Shown here piece by piece: positions 41,574 to 50,799 of a stretch of DNA of 64,000 nucleotides (position 1 is its first letter; each line of letters opens with the position of its first letter). The notes below the pieces were generated by a model, which searched no databases, had not been told where the DNA came from, and was given only the letters and a program-made list of their open reading frames with translations. The position numbers and the translations under genes are program-made. This DNA comes from Streptomyces hyaluromycini (GTDB lineage: Bacteria; Actinomycetota; Actinomycetes; Streptomycetales; Streptomycetaceae), in assembly GCF_002217755.1 (NCBI RefSeq), contig NZ_BCFL01000020.1:491774-555773 (forward strand), given 5' to 3'.

Positions 41574-43163
41574 TTACACCGAAGACTGCGCGGACGGCCT
41601 ACTGGTCGTTTCGTCGAGAAGGAACTGGACGGCGGCTTCCCCGATCATCACCGTCGGCGCGTTCGTGTTGGCCGAGGTGATGGACGGCATGGCCGAGGCG
41701 TCGGCGATGCGCAGGCCGTCGACGCCTCGTACCCGTAGCCGGGCATCAAGGACGGCTTCCGGACCCGTTCCCATGGCACACGTGCCAGCTGAATGGAAAT
41801 ACGGAAGGCATGAGTCCCGCAGAAAAGTTCTGCTCTGTTCCTGGGTCATACCGTCAAGGGGGGCGACCTGGCGTCCGATAACTTCCCGATAGGCTGGCTG
41901 GGAGACGATGTCCAGACCGAGTTCAACACTTGCTGCCAGTGCGTCGACATCAGCCTGTTCTGTCAGGAAGTTCGGCTGGATTTCCAGCGCGCCTTCTGGA
42001 CTGTTGTCCAGAAGCCTGAGATATCCGCGGCTTGCGACTCGCATCAGGCCTGGGATGATACAGAAGGAATTTGAGGGCGGAGGAAACACGGCCGACACTT
42101 CTGGTGAAAGATAGGGAATTTGCACAGAGACGAACGCCAGATCCGGTACTGCGAGGTTCGACGCGCTCTTCCAGAAGAACATGCTTCCCTCTAGGTTATT
42201 GTTGGCGGGAGGCAATGTCTTCTTTGCCTGGAAGCACAGTCCAGCAAGTAGAGGGTGTTCCTGAAGATTCTGTCCGACTCCGGGTAGATCGGTGACAGTC
42301 TTGATGCCGAGTCTCTTCAGTTCCTCAGCCGGCCCGACCCCAGACAGCATCAGAATCCGGGGGCTGTCTATCGCGCCGGCGGAAAGGATCACCTCGGTAG
42401 TGGCATAGGCTTGGTGCACACGCCCTCCTTCGAGGAACTCCACACCGGTGCAGCGGCTCCCGGAGAAGACCAGCCTCTGGACGCGGGCCTGCGTGAGGAG
42501 AGTGAGCCGCGGGTTGCCGAGGAGGGGCTTGAGGTAGCCGTGCCAGGAACTGAGTCGCTGCCCGTCACGGACATTCATGTTCACTGGCCCCGCTCCGAGG
42601 GGTTCGGGCACATTGGCGTCGTCCAGGTAGGGCATTCCATAGGAAAGGGCGCTATCGATCAGGGCTTGAGCGACAGGGTGCAGATTCTTGGCTCGTTCGA
42701 CTCTTATAGGCCCGTCGGCCGCTCGATAGGCATTCGAGCCATCCTCCCAGTCCTCGGCCCGTTTGAAGTATGGGAGGACGGACTCATAGTCCCAGCCGGG
42801 GTTACCGGCAGCCGCCCAGCCGTCGTAGTCGGCCCGGTTCCCGCGGGCCCACACCAGTGCATTAATGCCGCCAGAGCCGCCTACCACCTTTCCGCGCGAC
42901 AGAGGTATGGTGCGGTTTCCGGTGTGCGGGTTGGGGGCGTACTCGTAATTCCAGTCGTACTCAGAGCCGATGTTCTCGACCCAATGGGAGGGGTTTGTGA
43001 GACTTGCGGCATCATCACGGATTCCCCCGGCCTCGAGCACGAGAACCTTAGCGTCCGTGTTTTGCAGAAGCCGCCCGGCAACGACGCAGCCCGCCGAGCC
43101 GGCACCTACGACGATGTAATCGTATTCCCGTGCTCCGCTGGCGTGAGTTTCGAGGAGACTCAT
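41574..43163 (-). CDS. GMC-family FAD-dependent oxidoreductase
   Basis: A 529-residue enzyme: FAD motif YDYIVVGAGSAGCVVAGRLL, GMC signature RGKVVGGSGGINALVWARGN, second signature GAIDSPRILMLSGVGPAEEL, and catalytic His in PYFHSAGTCAMG with the downstream NTNAPTVMIGEAA. The group includes choline, alcohol and glucose-type dehydrogenases; substrate not assignable. The ATG at 43163 is used, with one 12 bp upstream as alternative. The gene uses more A/T-ending codons (AAT, CTA, TAT) than its neighbours, suggesting recent acquisition. Confidence 0.92.
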   Translation of the reverse strand: MSLLETHASGAREYDYIVVGAGSAGCVVAGRLLQNTDAKVLVLEAGGIRDDAASLTNPSHWVENIGSEYDWNYEYAPNPHTGNRTIPLSRGKVVGGSGGINALVWARGNRADYDGWAAAGNPGWDYESVLPYFKRAEDWEDGSNAYRAADGPIRVERAKNLHPVAQALIDSALSYGMPYLDDANVPEPLGAGPVNMNVRDGQRLSSWHGYLKPLLGNPRLTLLTQARVQRLVFSGSRCTGVEFLEGGRVHQAYATTEVILSAGAIDSPRILMLSGVGPAEELKRLGIKTVTDLPGVGQNLQEHPLLAGLCFQAKKTLPPANNNLEGSMFFWKSASNLAVPDLAFVSVQIPYLSPEVSAVFPPPSNSFCIIPGLMRVASRGYLRLLDNSPEGALEIQPNFLTEQADVDALAASVELGLDIVSQPAYREVIGRQVAPLDGMTQEQSRTFLRDSCLPYFHSAGTCAMGTGPEAVLDARLRVRGVDGLRIADASAMPSITSANTNAPTVMIGEAAVQFLLDETTSRPSAQSSV

Positions 43164-43251
43164 TGGTCCACCCATTCTGAAATTTGATGGTGCTGTGCTC
43201 GGAGGGTCGGCGTGCTGAATGCGTGCGCGGCGAGTTGCCGCGCGAGGGGTG

Positions 43252-43659
43252 TCAGGGCTCGTTGGGGAACGCGGTTCCGTACATGGGTAGACCGCTGGCG
43301 GAGTTGGTGCGGGAGGCTTCGTCCTCGATGACGTCCCAGTGCTCCTTGAGCAGGCCGTCTTCGATGCGGACGAAGTCGACGGCGATCCAGGGCCTGGGCT
43401 GGCCATGGCCGCTGAACCGGCCGCGGACCATGACCATGTCGTCCTCGGCCATGGTGAAGTCGATCTCGTGCCTGAAGTGCGCGGGCAGGCTTTTGATCAG
43501 GTCGAACAGCCCGTCGCGTCCGGGGCCGATGTGGGCGCTGTGCTGGATGTAGTCGGGGGACCAGTAGCGTTCGGCGGCGCTGTAGTCGCGCCGGTTGAAC
43601 AGGGTGTCGAACGCTGCAACGACAAGGGCCCGGTTCTGCTCGGGTGTGGTGGTGGTCAC
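43252..43659 (-). CDS. SnoaL/NTF2-like protein
   Basis: A 135-residue protein: VVAAFDTLFNRRDYSAAERY, WSPDYIQHSAHIGPGRDGLF, MAEDDMVMVRGRFSGHG and WAVDFVRIEDGLLKEHWDVI-like blocks identify the SnoaL-like nuclear-transport-factor-2 fold, used by small cyclases, hydrolases and isomerases. The GTG start at 43659 follows GGAGAG. It lies 88 bp upstream of the GMC gene on the same strand. Confidence 0.88.
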   Translation of the reverse strand: MTTTTPEQNRALVVAAFDTLFNRRDYSAAERYWSPDYIQHSAHIGPGRDGLFDLIKSLPAHFRHEIDFTMAEDDMVMVRGRFSGHGQPRPWIAVDFVRIEDGLLKEHWDVIEDEASRTNSASGLPMYGTAFPNEP

Positions 43660-44099
43660 GGGTTCTTCTCTCTCCAGGTGGGTGTGCCGGTACGAAGGGT
43701 GTGGTGGAAGCGCCCGTCCTCCGGGTCGGCGCAGGCACTTGAGGTGTCGGCCGGCTCCGGGCGGCTTCACCCGCCGGCTCGACCATGGGCACCGGGATCT
43801 CAGGTCGGCCTACGGCCCGGTCCGTCGCGTGGTCGGCGTCGCGCATGTCGGTGGTCTTCTGCCACCTGCCTTGTTCCGTGGGGTGATCTCGTCCGCCCGG
43901 CGCAGGACCGGGTGGCCTCCAACTCGGCGGACACAGCGACGCTGCCCCGGCCGGCGGTGCACTGCAGCACCGGCCGGTGCCGGCAGCGTCACGCCCTGCG
44001 CGGGCCCGCCCGCCCCTGCGTCCGCCGCGCGGGCTGTGTGGGAACCAGCAGGACTCCCTGCTGTAACTCCATCGGACCGTAGAACTCAGGGCCGGGACA
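43660..44099. other. Gene-free stretch
   Basis: No convincing gene in this 440-bp interval; all open frames here look like antisense shadows. It must contain the promoter of the SnoaL gene. Confidence 0.35.
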
Positions 44100-45017
44100 C
44101 TAGACCGGGTATGACACACCGGTCACCCGCTCCGATTCCGCCCACAGGCCGTGTTGCAGGACTGCGTCATGGGATTTTTTGCTTGACTTCACCCGCACGG
44201 GGCGGCCTCTGCCCTCGAGGAACCCGTCCGGGCCGTAGAACTCCCCGCCCTGCACGTCCGGATCGGTCGCCGCGCGCAGTGTGGGCAGCGCGCCGCGGTC
44301 CGCGCTCTGCAACAGCCACGGACGGATCACGGCGGCCAGGGCGCGGACGGGCAGAGGTGAGTTGCGCATCAGTTCTGTGTCGGCGATGCCCGGGTGGGAG
44401 GCGATGGCGATGGTCGAGCCCTTGCCGGCGAGCCGGCGCTGGAGTTCGTAGGTGAACAGCAGGTTTGCCAGCTTCGACTGACCGTAGGCACCTCCCCGGC
44501 TGTAGGTCCGCCGTTCCCACTGGAGGTCCTTCAGGTCGACGTCGGCCTGGACACGGTGGACGATGCTGCTGACAGTCACCACCCGGGAGCCGGCGACCGG
44601 CAGCATCCGCTCCAGCAGCAGCCCGGTCAGCGCGAAGTGGCCGAGATGGTTGGTGCCCAGCTGCATCTCGAAGCCGTCGCGGGTGGTGCTCTTGGGCGTG
44701 TACATCACCCCGGCGTTGTTGATCAGCAGGTCGATCGTGGGGTATGTGGCCTGCAGCGCGTCAGCGGCGGTGCGAACGGATTCGAGTGAGGTCAGGTCGA
44801 GGGGCTGCACGGTGACGTCTGCCCCGGGAGCGGCTGCGGAGATCCGGTCGGCGGCTTGTCTGCCCTTGCCCGCATCCCGCACCGCGAGCACCACCGTCGC
44901 GCCATGCGCGGCGAGGACCCGGGCGGTGTCGAATCCGATGCCGGTGTTGGAGCCGGTGACCACGGCGACACGGCCGGACTGGCCGGGAACGTCTCTGGCG
45001 GTCCATTTGTCGTTCAC
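44100..45017 (-). CDS. SDR, retinol-dehydrogenase-like
   Basis: A 305-residue SDR: VAVVTGSNTGIGFDTARVLA, LAVRDAGKG (NADP-type), NNAGVMYTP, VVTVSSIVHR and YGQSK. The long C-terminal region (WLLQSADRGALPTLRAATDP; GEFYGPDG) is typical of the RDH/WW-domain-oxidoreductase-like SDRs of actinobacteria. It is the last gene of the minus-strand cluster beginning at 50.0 kb. Confidence 0.92.
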   Translation of the reverse strand: MNDKWTARDVPGQSGRVAVVTGSNTGIGFDTARVLAAHGATVVLAVRDAGKGRQAADRISAAAPGADVTVQPLDLTSLESVRTAADALQATYPTIDLLINNAGVMYTPKSTTRDGFEMQLGTNHLGHFALTGLLLERMLPVAGSRVVTVSSIVHRVQADVDLKDLQWERRTYSRGGAYGQSKLANLLFTYELQRRLAGKGSTIAIASHPGIADTELMRNSPLPVRALAAVIRPWLLQSADRGALPTLRAATDPDVQGGEFYGPDGFLEGRGRPVRVKSSKKSHDAVLQHGLWAESERVTGVSYPV

Positions 45018-45179
45018 GATTCCTCCAAGGGCCTGGCCGGGCGCCGGCCGGGGCGGTTGATCGGTGGCCTGTGGCCTGCTGCTGGCGGATCGAAGGAGGG
45101 CCGTGCCGTCGCCCGGTTGCGCCGCAGCCTCCCCAGTGCTCGCCGTCCTCGCCGGGCGGCCGGCGAGGACGGCTCGTGG

Positions 45180-46115
45180 TCAGCCGGCCAGTTCTCCGGC
45201 GAGGCTCCAGGTGCGCTCCCGGTCCGTCTCTCCCGCCAATTCGGTGTGGTAGAGCGTGATCTCGGTGGCACCCGCATCGAGATAGCGGCGCAGCCCGGCG
45301 GCCACCGTGTCCTCGTCGCCCGCCACGACCAGCTCCGCGGCCCTGTCCACCCCTTCCCAGGCCAGCACCCGCTGGTGGGAGGGGATCGTCTCGTAGAAGG
45401 CCAGCTGCTCGGTCGCCGAAGCCATCACCTGCTCGACCTTGCCGGTGACCACAGCAGGGACGGTGACGATGATCCGGGGTGACGGGCGGCCCGCGTCGGC
45501 AGCCGCCTGTGTGAGCGCGGGGACGATGTGCTGCTCCAGTGCTCTGGGACCGGCCAGGAACGTCACGGTGCCGTCCGCGAGTTCGCCGGCGACGCGCAGC
45601 GCCTGCGGTCCCATCGCGGCCACCACCACCGCGATGGCCTGCTCGGCGCCGGGCACCGCGGTGGGGCCGAACGGCTGCGAGGTCACTGTGGCACCGTTGA
45701 ATCCGGTGTCCGTTCCCGCGAGCAGCGGCCGTAGCGCGCTGAGGTACTCGCGCAGGTGGGTGATCGGCGGCGGATAGGGCAGGCCGTAGGCGGGCTCCAG
45801 CACATGCTTGGCGCCCAGCCCGATGCCCAGGTGGAACCGGCCGCCGGTGGCCGCTTGGGCGGTCTTGGCCGCGGACGCGAGGAGCTGCGGATGCCGGGGG
45901 AAGATCGGAACGACCGCGGGGCCGACGCGGATCCGGGTGACGGCCCGGCCCACCGCGGAGGCCATCGCGATCGCGTCGTAGCCGCCCAGCTGCGGGAACC
46001 ACACCGAGTCGAGGCCGAGCCGTTCGGCTTGGGAGCCGAGCTCGATGGCGCGGTCGACGACGTTGCCGGTGGCCGCGGCTGCATGGAGGGCGGACAGCGT
46101 GACGCCGATGTTCAC
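45180..46115 (-). CDS. LLM-class F420-dependent oxidoreductase
   Basis: A 311-residue TIM-barrel enzyme: MNIGVTLSALHAAAATGNVV, RLGLDSVWFPQLGGYDAIAM, TRIRVGPAVVPIFPRHPQLL and GGRFHLGIGLGAKHVLEPAY are luciferase-like blocks of the F420-dependent subgroup. The reaction is hydride transfer from F420H2 to an unknown substrate. The GTG at 46115 overlaps the preceding gene by 4 bp, so it is operonic. Confidence 0.92.
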   Translation of the reverse strand: MNIGVTLSALHAAAATGNVVDRAIELGSQAERLGLDSVWFPQLGGYDAIAMASAVGRAVTRIRVGPAVVPIFPRHPQLLASAAKTAQAATGGRFHLGIGLGAKHVLEPAYGLPYPPPITHLREYLSALRPLLAGTDTGFNGATVTSQPFGPTAVPGAEQAIAVVVAAMGPQALRVAGELADGTVTFLAGPRALEQHIVPALTQAAADAGRPSPRIIVTVPAVVTGKVEQVMASATEQLAFYETIPSHQRVLAWEGVDRAAELVVAGDEDTVAAGLRRYLDAGATEITLYHTELAGETDRERTWSLAGELAG

Positions 46116-47077
46116 GAGGTTCCTCCGTGGAGACCCTCGCGCTGGGCTGCCGGTGCGGGCCGGCTGGCGAAGTAGTGGCCCTCGCCGAGGTCGTCGATGA
46201 GCCCGGGGCGGGTGGGCTGCCAGCCCAGGAGGTCGCGGGTCAGCGCACTGGAGGCGGGATTGTCGACGGCCAGGAAGGGGGCCAGCGGGCCGAAGTGTTC
46301 GGTGGCGTCGCCGGCGGGGACGGAGAGCACCGGGAGTTCGAGGTGCCGCCCGATCACCTCGGCGATGGCGCGGGTCGGCACGCCCTCGTCCGCGACGGCG
46401 TGCAGCCTCGATCCCGCCGGGGCGTTCTCCAGAGCCAGGAGGAACGCGTGGGCAGCGTCGAGCCGGTGCACGGCCGGCCAGCGGTTGGAGCCGTCGCCGA
46501 TGAACCCGGAAACTCCCCTGGCCCGGGCGATGGCGATCTGGGCCGCGAGGAATCCGTGGTCCCCGTCGCCGTAGACCGTCGTGGGAAGGCGCACGGCCGA
46601 CGAGCGGACGCCGCGCGAAGCGAACGACAGTGCGGCCTGCTCCGGGGCCGATCGGACCCGCAGCCCGACAGCAGGTTCGGGACTGGGCGCGTCGGCTTCG
46701 GTGCCCACCCGCCCCGGTTCGAGCACGAGGGTCACGGAGGCCATGACCAACGGCCGGCCGGAGCCGGTGAGGGCCTCGCCCAGCGCCCCGACGGCGCGTA
46801 GGTCCGCGTCGACCGCGCCCTGGAAATCCCCGGAGAGAGCGAGGCCGACGTTGAAGGCGAGGTGGATCACGCCGTCCGATGCCTGGGCCGCGCTGCGCAG
46901 CGCGTCGAGATCGTCGAGATCGCCACGGTGTACTAGGGCCCCGGCCTTGGTGAGGGCTGCGGCCGAGGCGTCCGAGCGGGCGAGAGCGGTGACCTTGTGG
47001 CCCGCGCTGATGAGCTCGGGGATGAGGGCGGAGCCGATCCAACCGGACGCGCCGGTGACAAAAACGCGCGTGCTCAC
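46112..47077 (-). CDS. NAD-dependent epimerase/dehydratase-type SDR
   Basis: A 321-residue extended SDR: RVFVTGASGWIGSALIPELI is the GxxGxxG cofactor motif, followed by LARSDASAAAL and HRGDLDDLDAL. RLPTTVYGDGDHGFLAAQIA and the RWPAVHRLDAAHAFLLALEN segment are characteristic of this NAD(P)-dependent group. The usual YxxxK is replaced (the region reads SAPEQAALSFASRG), as in atypical members, so the chemistry is uncertain. The GTG start at 47077 is 5 bp from the upstream stop. Confidence 0.85.
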   Translation of the reverse strand: MSTRVFVTGASGWIGSALIPELISAGHKVTALARSDASAAALTKAGALVHRGDLDDLDALRSAAQASDGVIHLAFNVGLALSGDFQGAVDADLRAVGALGEALTGSGRPLVMASVTLVLEPGRVGTEADAPSPEPAVGLRVRSAPEQAALSFASRGVRSSAVRLPTTVYGDGDHGFLAAQIAIARARGVSGFIGDGSNRWPAVHRLDAAHAFLLALENAPAGSRLHAVADEGVPTRAIAEVIGRHLELPVLSVPAGDATEHFGPLAPFLAVDNPASSALTRDLLGWQPTRPGLIDDLGEGHYFASRPAPAAQREGLHGGTS

Positions 47078-47082
47078 TGCTG

Positions 47083-47958
47083 TCAGCCTACTTCCAGGGG
47101 GAGTTCGGGGTTGTTGGTCCACTGCTCGAGCGAGCCGTCGTAGACCGCCACATCGGATTCGCCCAACAGCGTCAGGGCGAGCGCGTCGCTGGTCGCCGCG
47201 ATCCCGACGCCGCAGTAGGTGACCTTGCGGCCGGGTCGGGACAAGACGTCGGCGAACATCCCGCGGAGTTCGCCGGGCAGCTTGAACGTGCCGGTGGCCG
47301 GGTCGAGCAACGCGGCCATGAACACGTTGACGCTGCCGGGGATGTGGCCGGGACGGGCGAAGTTGTCGGTCTGCGCTGCGTGGTGGTCCTGCGGTGAGAG
47401 GCTGTTGATCAGGCACGCACCGGCACCTGCGTCGACCACCCGCTTGACCTCGTCGAGCTCGGCGAACAATTCCGGACGCGGCTCGCCGGCGAACTCGGCC
47501 GCCGGGTAGCTCTCCAGGCCGGTCGCGGTCGGCCGCCCCTCGGCGGTCCACTTGCCCAGTCCACCGTCGAGCACCGCGGCGTTGTCGAAGCCGCCTGCGC
47601 GCAGCAGCCACCAGACCCGGGTGGCCCAGTGCGGCTCGCGCGCGTAGACCACCACACGGCTGTCTCGACCGACGCCCAGCCGGCCGGCCGCCGCGGCGAA
47701 CCGCGCCGGGGAGGGCTTGGTGAGTGTGCCCCCATCCGGCTCGGACAGGTCGTTGATGATGTCGGCGAACGCCGCGCCCGGGATGTGCGCGGCAAGGTAG
47801 TCGTCGTGCCCGGGGCGCAGACTCCACCCGGTGTGGCCGGGCTCGGGCCCGACCAGCTGGGTGGTCGCGTCCAGTACCCGCAGATCCGGGTCGCCGAGGT
47901 GCTGTGCGAGCCAGTCGGTGGAGACCAGCGGGCGGGGCAGGACTGGCCGATTCGTCAC
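47083..47958 (-). CDS. Sulfurtransferase (tandem rhodanese)
   Basis: A 291-residue protein with two rhodanese domains. Domain 1 reads LRVLDATTQLVGPEPG, HDDYLAAHIPGAAFADIIND; domain 2 reads ACLINSLSPQDHHAAQ, RPGHIPGSVNVFMAALLD and the active-site loop VTYCGVGIAATSDALALTLL, with the catalytic Cys. It transfers sulfane sulfur from thiosulfate or mercaptopyruvate to a thiol acceptor. GGAAGGAG lies just before the GTG at 47958, which is preferred over the earlier GTG at 47991. Confidence 0.9.
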   Translation of the reverse strand: MTNRPVLPRPLVSTDWLAQHLGDPDLRVLDATTQLVGPEPGHTGWSLRPGHDDYLAAHIPGAAFADIINDLSEPDGGTLTKPSPARFAAAAGRLGVGRDSRVVVYAREPHWATRVWWLLRAGGFDNAAVLDGGLGKWTAEGRPTATGLESYPAAEFAGEPRPELFAELDEVKRVVDAGAGACLINSLSPQDHHAAQTDNFARPGHIPGSVNVFMAALLDPATGTFKLPGELRGMFADVLSRPGRKVTYCGVGIAATSDALALTLLGESDVAVYDGSLEQWTNNPELPLEVG

Positions 47959-48134
47959 CACGTCACTCCTTCCATGGGATAGATCGTTCACCGGGCAGCA
48001 GGGCTGTCCTGTCTGCCCGGCGGACGGGTTCGGTGCGGGAACCGTTGCCGGTGCCCAGGCCGGTAGACCGGTGGCCGCGAGCCGTCGGTCGGATGTGGCC
48101 GCCCGCAGCCGCTAGAGGCTGCGGCGCCAAAGGC

Positions 48135-48908
48135 TCACAGGGCGTAGCCGCCGTCGACGTTCCAGGACGCGCCGGTCACGAAACCGGCCTCGGCTCGGGC
48201 CAAGAACGCCACGGCATCGGCGATGTCGCGGGGTTGGGCGTAGTGTCCGACCGCGGTCATCGCCCGGATGGCGTCGGCGAACTCCCCGGAGTCGGGGTTC
48301 AGGTCGGTCTCCACCGGACCGGGCTGGACGGTGTTGACCGTGATGCCACGGGGACCGAGTTCACGCGCCAGGCTGCGGGACAGCCCGGCCACCCCGGCTT
48401 TCGTGAGCGAGTAGACGCTGACACCGCCGATCGGGGCCCGGTCGGCCAGCACACTGCCGATGCTGACGATCCGCCCGCTCGCACCCAGATACGGCAGGGC
48501 GGCCTGGATCGCCACGAACACCGCCCGGACGTTGACGGCCACCAGCCGGTCGAAGTCGGCCAGCGAGAACTCCTCCACCGGCGCCACATGAGAGACGCCC
48601 GCATTGTTGACCAGGACATCGAGGCCGTCGAACCGCTCGACGGCTCCGGCGACCGCCATGCGGACCGCCTCGGGCTCCGCGCTGTCGGCCTGGATTGCCC
48701 AGGCCTGGCCGCCGGAGCCGGTGATTTCCTGCTCGAGGCTGTCCGCCGCGCCCTTGGCTTCCCGGTACGTGAATGCCACGGCGGCACCGTCGGCCGCGAG
48801 CCTGCGGACAATGCCGGCGCCGATCCCCCGGGAGCCCCCGGTGACCAGCGCCCGCCGGCCTGCGAGCGGGGCGACGGCGATGTCGTCAAGCCGCGCCGGC
48901 CCAGTCAT
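48135..48908 (-). CDS. Short-chain dehydrogenase/reductase (FabG-like)
   Basis: A 257-residue SDR: ALVTGGSRGIGAGIVRRLAA, FTYREAKGAADSL, NNAGVSHVAPV, VSIGSVLADRAP, YSLTK and GASWNVDGGYAL. These match FabG-like 3-oxoacyl/carbonyl reductases. It starts 4 bp inside the OYE gene end (ATGA-type overlap), so the pair is coupled. The sulfurtransferase gene follows after 176 bp without a gene. Confidence 0.93.
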   Translation of the reverse strand: MTGPARLDDIAVAPLAGRRALVTGGSRGIGAGIVRRLAADGAAVAFTYREAKGAADSLEQEITGSGGQAWAIQADSAEPEAVRMAVAGAVERFDGLDVLVNNAGVSHVAPVEEFSLADFDRLVAVNVRAVFVAIQAALPYLGASGRIVSIGSVLADRAPIGGVSVYSLTKAGVAGLSRSLARELGPRGITVNTVQPGPVETDLNPDSGEFADAIRAMTAVGHYAQPRDIADAVAFLARAEAGFVTGASWNVDGGYAL

Positions 48909-50047
48909 GACGCCCCCTGTGTGACGGCCTCGAGGGCCGGGTAGTCGCTGTAGCCGCGCGCACCGCTGCCGTAGACGGTCTCCCAGTCGATCTCGGCCAG
49001 CGGGGCGCCTGCGGCGAGGCGCGCGGGCAGGTCAGGGTTGGCGATGAAGGGCCTGCCGAACGCGATCAGGTCGGCGTCGCCGGAGGCGATCAGCGCGTTG
49101 GCGCGCGCGACGTCGAAGTCGACGTTCGCGATGAGCGTGCCGCCGTACAGGCGGCGGAAGTGGCGGAACATCCCGTCACCGGCCAGGGCATCAAGCGGCG
49201 TACCGGTCAGGTCGCGGGTGCCGCCCATCATCAGCAGGTGGGACAGGCCGTAGTCGTTCAGGCGGCTGACGGCGTACTCGGAGACGGGCAGCGTCTCGTC
49301 GTTGGCCTCGAACGGGCCGGTCTCGTGCATCGGGCCCATCTTGACGCCGGTCCGCTCGGGGCCGACGGCCTCGGCGACGGACTCCACGACCTCCAGGAGC
49401 AGGCGGGCCCGGTTCTCCACGGATCCGCCGTACTCGTCGGTGCGCAGGTTGGTCGAGCGGTTGAGGAACTGGGCGATCAGGTACAGGTAGGCGGCCAGGA
49501 TCTCCACGCCGTCGAACCCGGCGTCGTGCGCGTTGCGCGCCGCGGTTGCGTAGTCCGCGACGGTCTGCCGGATCTCGGCCCGGGTCATGGCGCGCGGGAC
49601 GACGGTCGGCACGCGCCCGGCCGCGGTGACGCTCTCCTGGAGCGGGTTCACGGCGGAGGCCGACAGCGGCGTGCGCCCTCGCAGCAGGTCCGGGTGCGAG
49701 ATCGACCCCAGGTGCCACAGCTGCGCGATGATCCGCCCGCCCGCGGCGTGCACGGCGTCGGTCACCTGGCGCCAGCCGGCGACCTGCTCCGCGCTCCACA
49801 GGCCGGGGCTGCCCGCCCAGCCGAAGCCGTCCGGGCTGATCGCGGTGGCCTCGGCGACGATGAGGCCGGCGCCGGCGCGCTGGGCGTAGTGCTCGGCGAG
49901 CAGCCCGGTCGGCGCGTGCTGGGCGTTGTCGGCCCGCATCCGGGTGAGCGGAGCCATGACCAGGCGGTTGGGCAGCTCGAGCGGGCCCATCCGGTAGGGC
50001 TCGAACAGCCGCTGCCGGCCCGTCCGGGAGTGCGGAATGGGGGACAT
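48905..50047 (-). CDS. Old yellow enzyme-family flavin oxidoreductase with altered active site
   Basis: A 380-residue OYE: LFEPYRMGPLELPNRLVMAP, QRAGAGLIVAEATAISPDGF, IIAQLWHLGSISHPDLL, FLNRSTNLRTDEYGGSVENR and GDADLIAFGRPFIANPDLPA. In the family the active site reads EIHGANGYLLDQF, where His and Asn polarise the substrate carbonyl. Here the same place reads EILAAYLYLIAQF, so both are lost (Leu and Tyr). The FMN-binding parts are intact. It may have a different substrate or reaction. A TetR gene is divergent, with two palindromes between. Confidence 0.92.
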   Translation of the reverse strand: MSPIPHSRTGRQRLFEPYRMGPLELPNRLVMAPLTRMRADNAQHAPTGLLAEHYAQRAGAGLIVAEATAISPDGFGWAGSPGLWSAEQVAGWRQVTDAVHAAGGRIIAQLWHLGSISHPDLLRGRTPLSASAVNPLQESVTAAGRVPTVVPRAMTRAEIRQTVADYATAARNAHDAGFDGVEILAAYLYLIAQFLNRSTNLRTDEYGGSVENRARLLLEVVESVAEAVGPERTGVKMGPMHETGPFEANDETLPVSEYAVSRLNDYGLSHLLMMGGTRDLTGTPLDALAGDGMFRHFRRLYGGTLIANVDFDVARANALIASGDADLIAFGRPFIANPDLPARLAAGAPLAEIDWETVYGSGARGYSDYPALEAVTQGAS

Positions 50048-50068
50048 AGCACGCTCCTCGCAAAGACA

Positions 50069-50127
50069 ATGTCGTTCGACATCGTTCTACGCTCAAGCCC
50101 TCCTCATGTCAATGTCGACCGACATTG
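50069..50127. promoter_or_regulatory. Two palindromic operators between the OYE and TetR genes
   Basis: Site 1: ATGTCG-TT-CGACAT (50069-50082). Site 2: CAATGTCG-AC-CGACATTG (50110-50127), a perfect 8-bp inverted repeat. Both carry ATGTCG/CGACAT arms. Together they occupy the divergent promoter, as expected for a TetR that represses itself and the OYE operon. Confidence 0.65.
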
Positions 50128-50193
50128 TCCTATTGATCCCATCGGGCTAAAGTCGAGGTGACGCAGGGGGTCGGGGCGAGATGGGATGGGTCC

Positions 50194-50799
50194 GTGGGTG
50201 TGACACGAGAGAAGGCTGCGGAGAACCGGGAGGCGATCATCGCCGCCGCCGAGGGGCTCTTTCGTGAGCGCGGCGTGGACGCGGTCGGTCTCGTCGAGCT
50301 GATGAAAGGCGCGGGGCTGACCCGGGGCGGGTTCTACAACCACTTCGCCTCGAAGGGTGCGCTCGTGGACGAGGTGATCACCCGCGCCATGGCGCGCGGG
50401 CTCACCGACATCGACTGCGCCGCCACCGCTTCGGCGCAGCGGGGCACCGACGCGCTCACCGACCAGGTCGACTACTACCTGTCGCCAGACCATCGAGCGG
50501 ACATAGCGCACGGCTGCCCGAACGCCGGCTTCGCCGGCGACGCGCGCCGCTTCGACCCGGCCGCCATGTGCGACTACGCCAAAGGCCTGGCTGCGAACCT
50601 CGAGCGTTTCGAGCAGATCGTGCGGGACGCGACCCGGATCGAGGAGCCGCAGAGGGTACGCGCCCTGACACTGGCGACGTTCAGCCAGATGGTCGGTGCC
50701 CTGCTGCTCTCACGGGCCGTCGCCGAGTCCGCCCCCGGCCTCTCCGACGAGATCCTGGACGCGGCCCGGGGCGACCTTCGTCAGCGCATCGCGCGATAG
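50194..50799 (+). CDS. TetR-family regulator of the OYE operon
   Basis: A 201-residue regulator: EKAAENREAIIAAAEGLFRE, VDAVGLVELMKGAGLTRGGF and YNHFASKGALVDEVI form the HTH. GCPNAGFAGDARR and the Cys-containing C-terminal half resemble NemR/AcrR-type regulators that respond to electrophiles, which fits a neighbouring OYE. The GTG at 50194 is used; the earlier in-frame GTG at 50158 is possible. Expected to bind the ATGTCG palindromes. Confidence 0.9.
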   Translation: MGVTREKAAENREAIIAAAEGLFRERGVDAVGLVELMKGAGLTRGGFYNHFASKGALVDEVITRAMARGLTDIDCAATASAQRGTDALTDQVDYYLSPDHRADIAHGCPNAGFAGDARRFDPAAMCDYAKGLAANLERFEQIVRDATRIEEPQRVRALTLATFSQMVGALLLSRAVAESAPGLSDEILDAARGDLRQRIAR

